A DNA stretch of 26,414 nt from Klebsormidium nitens. Its lineage: Eukaryota > Streptophyta > Klebsormidiophyceae > Klebsormidiales > Klebsormidiaceae. Shown one piece after another: positions 19,801-26,414 of the stretch. The notes beneath the pieces were generated by a model. The model saw only the letters and a list, made by a program, of their open reading frames with translations. It did not search any database and was not told where the DNA came from. Numbering within the stretch: position 1 is the stretch's first letter; the number at the start of each line of letters is the position of its first letter. Where the stretch lies: contig DF237823.1 of assembly GCA_000708835.1 (NCBI GenBank), forward strand, positions 1 through 26,414, in the 5' to 3' direction. Made by a program: the position numbers and the translations under genes.

Positions 19801-22269
19801 CTGTCTGTCGCCCCCTGCTCGGGCGTTGCAAACTCCTTGGGGTTTCGCACAAGCCCGGTCGCAGCTTCGAGGAGGGACAGTCGACGGGCATGGGGGGCTC
19901 TCTGCGCCAAAGGGGGCAATCTGAGACTGACGGGGGGATCTGTGGGTCTGGAGGGTGGGCCGTATTCGCGCGGAGAGGGGTCTGGGGTTGGGGTGGTCCT
20001 TCCGCCAAAGCTGAGAGAGCGTCTGAACGTCTTCCGTTGGCCGTCCGGGGTCGGGGCTGACCCGAAGCTGAGGGAAGACCGGAGGTCCTTCTTCGCAGAT
20101 GTGCAGGCCTCCGAAGCTGCAGAGGCAACGCAGCTCGGGAGTTATCATGTATGATCATACGCAAAATCTAGCCTCCTTTTGTGTGATGTCAGGTATACGA
20201 TAGCTGGCTCGCTTTTTGGCTGCTCCTCAAGACGCTTCGCAAATGATTCCTGACAGGGCGTTTCTCGTAAAAGGGCACTCGAACGAACAGCACACAAAAG
20301 CCGCGATTCTTCCTAAGTCTGCTGGAATGCACTCGTTGAGCGACCAACAGAACCAAAATGTACTTCTTTTGACGCAATCCAGAACGTCGTATTGGTAGAA
20401 AGAACATCAGAATCCCCTCTCCAGCGCACATGCTGCGATACATACCGCTCGACTCCCCAGCGCTGAAGGATGCGGACCGCCGTGCATGCCCCAGCCCCGC
20501 AAATGACGGCTGGCGCTTGATCCGCCTGCCTTTGACGAACTCAGATCCTTCTCCGCTGAGCGACGCTCGGTGCAGGAGAAAGGCTTCCTTGGTGCCCGGG
20601 GCCAATGGGTGCTCCGCTGCGTGCTCGATGTTGGGACCGTACTTGGAGGGCTGTAGAGGGGGCGCGGAGGAACCGCTGCAAATGACCGGGGAAGAGTTGG
20701 TGGAAGGATGGTGGAAACCAGATGAAGAGGTAATTGAAGGGGTTCAGCGAAGAACTGTTTTTTCGCCTCCCACAAGACTGTAGCCAGAAAAATGACACCG
20801 AAGTGCACAGTAAAAGCGGACCTCCAAACGCAAGAAGGTTGGCCATTTTACTGATTGGAGGCGGCAATGAAACAAAACCGGTTCTCACTTGCTCCCCCTG
20901 TTTTGCAGCGGTCCTCCGTAAGGGTGGTGGCCAGTCCTGTCTCCTCGGCTCTGCTTGGCACCCCCCTCGGTCCCGCTACCTCTCCCAACAGGCGGTCTAT
21001 TCTCCTTCCGTGGTCTCCTTGCCAGATCCACTTGGCAGACTATGGGCACCCTGGCCCACTGATATTCAATGTCCAGGATGCAGCCTCTGTTCTTTAGCTC
21101 CTGAAAGAGGCGCAACAGCCTTTCAGAAGTAGAGCCTTGGAGGCCAAGGATGTCGCTCTGTGGGCTCAGATGGCAGAGACCTTTTTCTATTTGCAAATTG
21201 CCGCCACCGTGTCGATCTGAACGCTGATTATGTGGTTCCTTTCAGTAAAGAAGCAGGAATGATGTTCAGGATGGGAGGCCTTGTAGTGAGGGTCGAAAAT
21301 AGAGGATTCAAAATCCAGATTTGGAAAAGTTGTCCATGTCTTGTTTTAGAGTAAGGAAACACATCAGGCTTTTTCATTCCAGAGAAACATGATGCAAGCT
21401 GTGCTACTTGCACAAGTGCAAATGGTGACTAAGATATGCTTGCTTTTGCAAAAGTCGATGTTTTGGAAGTCAATGAAGGCCCAGCTATCGCAGAGCGGCC
21501 CATATCCCCACCTGAGCTAGTAATAAAACTCGCTTAAAACTGCTTTGCAGCATGACTTGACCATTTGAAATCCACCTCACCGTGAGCAGCGCCAGCCTGG
21601 ATGGGGCAGACGCGGCATGCTGGCTCCCAAGAATCGGTTTTGAGAGAGCCAGAATGAGCGTGCGCTTGTGTTGATCATATTCTTCTTGAGTGATGTGCCC
21701 CTGCAAGGTGCATACCTTTGAGTTTATAAATAGCCAGACCTAAGAAGACACACAGCTGCTTGCAACGTGCCTCAGAGGTCTGTCCGAAGTATGGCAATTG
21801 AGTTCCAGTTCATTTTATCAACTCTATGTGCAACCAATGCAGCAGTCTGGAAAATGCAAGGTCAGCACATCTGCTTCAGTTAATGAGGTCCATGGGTTTC
21901 TTGCACCAGATGTCTGGCAAGCCCTGCCAAGCGCCTGATGCATGAGAGTGAAAACCCTTGCGCTTGTTTGATATGATGGTTCCAAATTCCAGTCTGCTTT
22001 TTAGGCAGGCTTCAGCGCATCTTTTGTGACCCTTGCGCAAAGTTGAACACCACAAGGTCATTATTCTTGTTTTGATTAGTGTGAGTAGATTGCAGTTTAG
22101 AGACTCCAAAGAAGTCAAAGCATATCTGCAGCTCGCAAGGGTTTGTGGTCTTTGAAGGTGGACCTTCCTACCCATCAACCTGCAGAAGACCGTAAACACA
22201 TACACGCAAGAGGCCGCAAAACAAGTCCATCAAAGTTGGAAACCTTACCTGCTGGAACGAGGCCAACAT
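16850..22269 (-). CDS. Unrecognised multi-exon gene, Ser/Arg-rich with HRDC-like segment
   Basis: Proposed exons, 5' to 3' on the minus strand: 22269-22249, 21700-21581, 21157-20889, 20675-20446, 20116-19099, 18808-18742, 18377-18223, 17869-17513, 17196-17083, 17021-16850. Phases agree at every junction, giving about 840 codons. Near the N-terminus is a charged helix (GHITQEEYDQHKRTLILAL), then ERLLRLFQELKNRG. Residues about 140-520 are low complexity, rich in Ser, Gly, Arg and Glu, with motifs RRSASF (202-207), RSSLSF (226-231) and RRSLSF (245-250), and TP/SP pairs. Residues about 520-545 (VEKVARQLLENGHVLLKDWN) look folded. Residues about 577-650 resemble an HRDC domain: TLDTWRREA, then P-x-HFLTNGQIELLAELLPQTADDL, and HGPYVLTIVRDAL. 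The tail has RQDYLRRSQEKVLRRSLDAI and WSLLQTFRLADPQKRIISKV. HRDC occurs in RecQ helicases and Rrp6-type nucleases, but no helicase or nuclease motif is visible, so function is unknown. The 5' end is uncertain: the frame stays open upstream of the ATG (LPWPRPEEEEKLQECCA). Exon 3 could start at 21100, and the exon 6 donor is GC. Confidence 0.55.
18743..18950. other. DNA flanking the small exon 18808-18742
   Basis: The 67-bp exon encodes FGACDLKDAPSRNTFLSGSK and then LQ, between a CTGCAG acceptor and a CAG|GCAAGC donor. A plus-strand frame (18671-18916) overlaps it and is judged a shadow. The upstream intron contains the direct repeat GCACTTTC (twice within about 20 bases) and a 12-bp palindrome. 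Confidence 0.4.
18950..18961. repeat. 12-bp perfect palindrome CCCCTATAGGGG
   Basis: CCCCTATAGGGG is fully self-complementary and lies in an intron of the unrecognised gene, just after two copies of GCACTTTC. It could bind a dimeric protein or be incidental. Confidence 0.85.
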
Positions 22270-22709
22270 TGCGCAACATTCCTGAAGTTTTTCTTCCTCT
22301 TCAGGCCTCGGCCATGGCAGTGCTTAGGTTTTGCTAGCTCCCCCTGTCTGCAAGTCTACTTCTACTCTCTCTCATGACTGGTGAATATTCATGCATGCCG
22401 ACTCAATCACGTGCTCTTTCAAATCAATCTTCACCACTTTTCTTCCCCACAGGTTGAAAGTTTTATCTTGTGTGGTTCTTCATCATGACTTAGAATGACT
22501 ACCAGTGCAGGACAGGAACAGATCCCAAATGCTTGCTTGTTCGCACGCAAATCTCTGTATCCTTGTGCTATATATCTTGCAATGTCAAAGGCTGCGGCCT
22601 ATGACCACCATTGCTTTCAAGCCTCCTCATGCAGGGCTCTCAGGCCTGATCCAAGATCCAGAGTTGACGATGTAGGAAGAACCTGCCTACGGTATACCAA
22701 CTTCAATAC
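22270..22709. other. 5' flank of the HRDC-like gene
   Basis: Short frames only. A candidate 5' coding extension directly precedes 22269 on the minus strand (a frame open back to a TAA near 22329). No TATA box facing left was clear. The plus-strand frame 22495-22824 shows no known motif. Confidence 0.3.
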
Positions 22710-22840
22710 CTATCTTCTGTGGCGGCAGCAGAGTCAACTGCAATGTGGGGGTGCGGCCAGACTCCAGAATGCGGCCGCGGCTGCCTTTGCAAATCCTCGA
22801 TTGGACTCTGGAGTCTGGTCTTGAGTCTTGACATTGACAT
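22710..22840 (-). CDS. Possible upstream first exon of the HRDC-like gene
   Basis: A minus-strand frame starts with ATG at 22840 (MSMSRLKTRLQSPIEDLQRQ), runs 43 codons with GC-rich third positions and ends ATED before a possible AG|GTATTG donor at 22710. The leftover two bases would fit an acceptor just before PEEEEKLQECC near 22306, but that acceptor (GCCGAG) has no pyrimidine tract. The exon is plausible only as an alternative 5' end. The frame also contains a perfect inverted repeat, which weakens the case for coding. Confidence 0.2.
22757..22818. repeat. Perfect 12-bp inverted repeat around a NotI-like core
   Basis: CCAGACTCCAGA (22757-22768) and TCTGGAGTCTGG (22807-22818) are exact reverse complements, separated by a 38-bp loop that includes GCGGCCGC. 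In single-stranded form this gives a stable hairpin. Confidence 0.9.
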
Positions 22841-23119
22841 CTCAGTCAAATGCTGGCCAGAAAAACATTTGAAGTCAAATCTCAAAAACTTTCGTTATAT
22901 CGTCCGTCCATGTTGGAGACGGACGGTCCAGATTGTCTTTGGCAAGGGGTTTGGTTCAATCTACCGTCTACCGGTATTCCGTTGTGCAGGTCTGGTTTTC
23001 AGTGGAACTTAACCCTGATTAACCATTATGCACAGTCATTTCTGAGCGCGCGTGCTACCCGCGCGCGGCACAAGACTTCGCGCCCCGCTCCGAGTTTTTA
23101 TGTATCATGTATATCGCGT

Positions 23120-23137
23120 ATGCACTCGCGAGTGCAT
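23120..23137. repeat. 18-bp perfect palindrome
   Basis: ATGCACTCGCGAGTGCAT is fully self-complementary over 18 bases. It sits about 70 bp from another GC-alternating dyad (GCGCGCG...CGCGCGC near 23047-23067). Confidence 0.95.
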
Positions 23138-23569
23138 TTCGAATCGGACGGCAGAAAAGCACGAGTTGAATCTATCGGACGATTCTCGCTTGGCTAATTT
23201 GTGCCGTCGTCACGCTTCGGCCATGCCACCGGCGTGACGCCTATACGCCCACTTTAAGTTGTCACTCTTGGCTTTTCCCAAGTTCGCCCAATGGGGTGGT
23301 CGTTCAATCATGGACCAGAGCTAGAGCGGCACGAGCAGTACAGAGCACACTGACATTAGGTGCTCGAGGCCACAATGGCATCAATGTCGAGTCTTGGAAC
23401 ATCTCGTAGGCCGTGCGTTGGGGATCTCTTCGAGCGGGTGGCCGCGCGCTGCTCTGGTCGTATCCGATGGTCTCTTTTCACACGCCGTAGTAGCCAGTGC
23501 GGCCATAGCCTGGCTTCTCATGGCATACAATGTTTATGATTGTTGTATTGCCCAATCTTCTACTCTAAT

Positions 23570-23651
23570 GATCCGACCCTAAACTTCTTGCCTATCGATA
23601 CTACCTCAGCGATCGCACCCTAAACTTCTTGCCTATCGATACTACCTCAGC
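23570..23651. repeat. 41-bp tandem duplication with a CCCTAAA core
   Basis: Two adjacent 41-bp units, 23570-23610 and 23611-23651, differ only at two positions near their start (GATCCGACCC versus GATCGCACCC). Each has one CCCTAAA, the plant-type telomere unit, followed by CTTCTTGCCTATCGATACTA. A third copy begins for a few bases (AATCGC) and stops. Confidence 0.95.
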
Positions 23652-24167
23652 AATCGCTAAATGTAACTAATGATCGATATCAATGCATGCAGTTGACAAA
23701 TTTGCATGATATTCATTTAATCGGGGCCACGGTGCTGCCGGGCACTGATTTCCTGACGTTGAGTTCGCTTGGCCAATGCGGGGCGTTTGTTCTATCCATC
23801 AGTGAGTCGATGGCCTCTGATCGTACTGTCGAGTACCAGAGTCGAGAGTACACTGGCCGGTACTAACCAGTGTATTGACGGTATGGACTATATAGAGACT
23901 GATAGTCCATTTGAAACATTTTCAGACCTTCATGAGCTGGCTGTTACTCATCATGATTATCTCGGTACTGCATGTATCGTATGGCCGGAGTGGACAAGTT
24001 ATAAAATGAATGATCGAAAACATGAGAGTCAGAAAGGTACTCAGTTCGATATAGGCCCGTTAAGATACTCGTTTGATTGCCTCACCCCCTATAAAACTCG
24101 GGCCCAACACTGAACCCTAGAAGATCGACGCACCATCACAAAACACCCCCCCCAAAGTTTCCGAACT

Positions 24168-24442
24168 GAATCCATGTGGATTTCAAGCCGGTAGACTCTC
24201 ATATGATCGCGTCATGGAAATCTCGACTCGCTTCCGCACAGAAATGACATGGAGGCCGAGCAGTCCGGATCCACACAGATTCCATGATAGTGTCAGCACG
24301 GAATCAAGGCAGAATGTTCAAATGAAAACCAAGCCGGAAGTCGCATGGAATCCGTGCCTAGAATCCACATGAATGCGGCAACGAATCTGTGTGCATCGAA
24401 TCCATGTGGAAATCATGCCGAATTGGGGCCTCGAATCCGTGC
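24168..24442. repeat. Cluster of degenerate GAATCCATGTGGA repeats
   Basis: GAATCCATGTGGA occurs exactly at 24168-24180 and 24398-24410. Between and after them are related words: GAATCCGTGC (near 24349 and 24433), GAATCCACATGAA (24361), GAATCTGTGTGC (24384), and an inverted form in CACACAGATTCCATGATAG (near 24274). Several are followed by AAGCCGG or ATGCCG. This looks like a decayed array or the end of a repeat family. Confidence 0.6.
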
Positions 24443-24508
24443 AGCATCTACTTGGCATCTTATTGTAGCGCTTCACCATGGAAACCATACCGCTCCATGA
24501 TATGTGTT

Positions 24509-24599
24509 GCTTATATTGTTGCAAACAGTGCCTCCTACGAGGCAATGATTCGCACCACATGGCGCCGCAAGACTCGGCGCACATTGCTACAATATAAGC
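24509..24599. repeat. Foldback element with 16-bp arms
   Basis: GCTTATATTGTTGCAA (24509-24524) and TTGCTACAATATAAGC (24584-24599) are reverse complements with one mismatch, around a 59-bp loop. The size and AT-rich arms recall a small foldback or MITE-like element, but no target-site duplication was evident. Confidence 0.65.
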
Positions 24600-24678
24600 T
24601 CAGCCAATAGTAGTACATGCTTGTCATGCTCATGATGCACCTTGAGGCTCGCAAGACACCAATTCTCCGTGCTCTGTA

Positions 24679-26019
24679 CTATGTGCAATCAGATCCACTA
24701 TATGCAATCAGATCTAGACACACTTTCGTGTCGGAGTTGGTTACAAGAGCGGTTGTCGTCAATTTTAATTTAAGCAACGCTTGTCGTTTAGCAGGTGGCG
24801 GGCACTTGTCACTACCTATAATAAACGGCAAAGTAAGCAGAAGCAACACGATTGAGCCGCGTACTTTGTTGGCGGCTGAGTTTGTTGGTCGCAATCCCAG
24901 ATGTTGACCTGCAATCAAGAGAGTTTGTCGGACTCGGGTCAATGGAATGGCTGAGTGACAACTTCGTACAACAAGTCCAGTAGCTTCGAGAGTTTGAGAT
25001 ACAAAGACCCGACTTCAAAACAAATGTTTGAAGGTTGTCTTGCAAACTCACCTTGTGGAAGAGGCAGCCGAGGGAGGAGAACCGACAAGGTTGGCACACC
25101 TCCGACGAAGTGGTCCAGAACCTGCATGTTGATAGAAGGAAGAGGAAGGTGAGGGCTCACGACGTTCGACCTCTATCTTCATCTCAAGGATTCTGTTGGT
25201 TCTAAGTGACGGGAGCAGTTCTCAGCATTTGCAGAGCAGCGGTATCACCCCGAGTCTGGTCGTCCCTTTGATGGCAAAACACACGGAACAATATCTTACC
25301 GGTCACTATTTCATACGCTCAATTTCTGGCCATCTGACGGCGCCCGGCCAAAGAGGGGATATCCTGGTAGCAGATGCTTCAAATTGTGGCGTTTGAAGGT
25401 CTCGAAGTCCCAGGCTAGACGGCAATGAACCCACCTTCAGATGCTGCGTGAACGACTGCAATCCGGACGCAAAGCCAGCAAGATCGTTGGGCGGCAGGCG
25501 GCGGGCGGCAGGCTGGCAGTAGTCGGGCCCGCAAGGCGGAGCAGCCCCTCCGCCCGTCTCAGCAGCATGAAGCACCGCCAGGGGGGCCCCATTCGGCAGT
25601 CCGACCCGCCCAGTGCGTGCACGTCTGCCAAGGATAGCGGCCAAAAGCATTGTTAGACACAGCCTGGACGTCACGGAAAGAAAGACAATCTCAGCGCACA
25701 CTAGGGCTGTCTGCTCGGAAACACCAGGCTGCAGCCTGCGACAAGGACGCCAGAACGGACTTACATCCACCCCGGGCTCAAAGCATACCTCTCGAGGATG
25801 CGGCAACCTTTCCTGATTGCTTTGGGAAACAGTGTTGCAGACCGGTTTTGGACATGACCAAGCTTCGGCATGCCTCTCAACCGGTTTCTTTGCGAATAGA
25901 CGAAGGAGCAAAGGGGTCAGATGCAGCCAGACAGGCCCGATAATGCAGCTGGCACGCACCTCGGCGAAGAAGAGCGCGCCGTTTTTTAAGCTTTCCATGT
26001 TGTCGCTCAACACCAGCAT
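24679..26019 (-). CDS. Weak exons of an unrecognised gene
   Basis: Minus-strand pieces look like coding exons. The first is 26019-25960, ATG then LVLSDNMESLKNGALFFAE with a GAG|GTGCGT donor. Another ends at 25435 with PPNDLAGFASGLQSFTQHLK before GTGGGT; its start is unclear. The third is 25121-25052 (VLDHFVGGVPTLSVLLPR, GTGAGT donor). The last starts at 24908 after TTGCAG in matching phase and is open to a TAG at 24679, passing a hydrophobic run (IVLLLLTLPFII). The last three junctions agree in phase, but the first does not join the second in phase with any acceptor I found. The first exon weakly resembles the heptad layer of an R-SNARE motif; this is only a hint. Function unknown. Confidence 0.3.
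24684..24714. repeat. Short direct repeat TGCAATCAGATC
   Basis: TGCAATCAGATC occurs at 24684-24695 and 24703-24714, a 19-bp period with a partly conserved CTAT spacer. It overlaps the 3' end of the weak gene model at 24679-26019. Confidence 0.85.
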
Positions 26020-26414
26020 GTCCGCCCCCCGGGCTCAAAGTCCTCAAGCGTCGAACCGCGCGCGCGTTGAGGCCGTATGCCCTTGTCCTCCGTGCGGTCG
26101 CCCCTCAGATTGCCTGCTCAAAAGCCGAAAAGAGAAAACAATCAGGGCAGAAATGACGTTGTGGCACATTTTCAAGCCAAGCCAAAGGACGGTAATCAGT
26201 GTCCTCAACCGAAAGAAGCTTATCTAAGAAGGCCGAGTTGGAAAGGTACAACAGCTCTGAAGACTGCGGATGCCTTCGACGGTGGAACCTGGCTGACAGT
26301 ACGTGTCAGGCCACATGCAACAAATGGAGACGGTTTGAATTAGACCGACCTGAACCAAAACTGTTGGCGAGTGTGTTTCAACCTCGCTCACAGGACGACC
26401 TTGAACGACATCGG
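26020..26414 (-). CDS. Right-edge sequence, possible 5' exons of the same gene
   Basis: At the window edge, minus-strand sequence ends at a possible GT donor (CCT|GTGAGC, exon edge 26392), so a coding exon may enter from outside. After a TTTTGAGCAG acceptor near 26110, one frame reads NLRGDRTEDKGIRPQRARGS and then TLEDFEPGG. It goes out of frame with the exon at 26019 exactly at a run of six G. One additional G there would fuse the two into one frame. The annotation is speculative. Confidence 0.2.

Larger units (their letters stand above)
22841..24678. other. Repeat-bearing intergenic region
   Basis: This stretch is AT-richer than the gene-bearing parts and holds several small repeats (listed separately): an 18-bp palindrome, a 41-bp tandem duplication, a cluster of GAATCC-type repeats and a foldback hairpin. 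A 114-codon plus-strand frame (23769-24113) gives an unrecognised translation with no intron or family motif. The texture suggests decayed mobile DNA, but no transposase, integrase or reverse transcriptase motif was seen. Confidence 0.45.

Noticed and set aside
19501-20154. 217-codon plus-strand frame over the Ser/Arg-rich exon
   Set aside because: The opposite-strand frame is longer, ends at usable splice sites, and joins in phase to neighbouring exons with folded-looking sequence.
23769-24113. 114-codon plus-strand frame as a transposon or viral remnant
   Set aside because: No reverse transcriptase, integrase, capsid or transposase motif could be identified; too little to name a mobile element.

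Overview
The window is a piece of nuclear chromosome from a photosynthetic eukaryote, most likely a green alga. Genes are broken into many short exons with GT-AG introns. Donors are mostly GTGAG, GTAAG or GTGCG, and acceptors usually end in TGCAG. The two recognisable products are plant-type: Mg-protoporphyrin IX methyltransferase and a DGAT1 that carries an N-terminal PH domain. That combination fits a streptophyte or chlorophyte alga; a Klebsormidium-like organism is a guess. There is no operon structure, Shine-Dalgarno pattern or CRISPR. I noticed no rRNA or tRNA gene, but this was read by eye.

Layout. 1-1997: mostly non-coding, with two weak exon candidates of an unknown minus-strand gene (442-639 and 823-890). 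1998-8962 (minus): a complete 12-exon DGAT1, 662 codons by my splice model, with coiled coil, PH domain and MBOAT acyltransferase. 8963-9615: a 653-bp divergent promoter region with two TATAAAC boxes facing the next gene. 9616-15138 (plus): a complete 9-exon chlM, 366 codons, including a 46-bp micro-exon. 15139-16849: gene-free, with hairpin-like repeats and one orphan ORF. 16850-22269 (minus): a ten-exon gene I do not recognise, about 840 codons. It has a long Ser/Arg/Gly-rich middle, repeated R-R/S-S-x-S-F motifs, an HRDC-like segment, one apparent GC-AG intron and one 61-bp intron. 22270-24678: AT-richer DNA with palindromes, tandem duplications and a cluster of degenerate short repeats. 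24679-26414 (minus): weak exons of another unrecognised gene, probably running off the window end.

How the genes relate. DGAT1 makes triacylglycerol from diacylglycerol and acyl-CoA in the ER. ChlM catalyses a committed step of chlorophyll synthesis in the plastid. They are transcribed head to head from a short shared region, so co-regulation or opposite regulation of pigment and storage lipid is possible but unproven. All exon coordinates were derived by eye from reading frame, phase agreement and splice consensus. For DGAT1 and chlM every junction agrees in phase and the product matches the family end to end. For the other genes the models are hypotheses.
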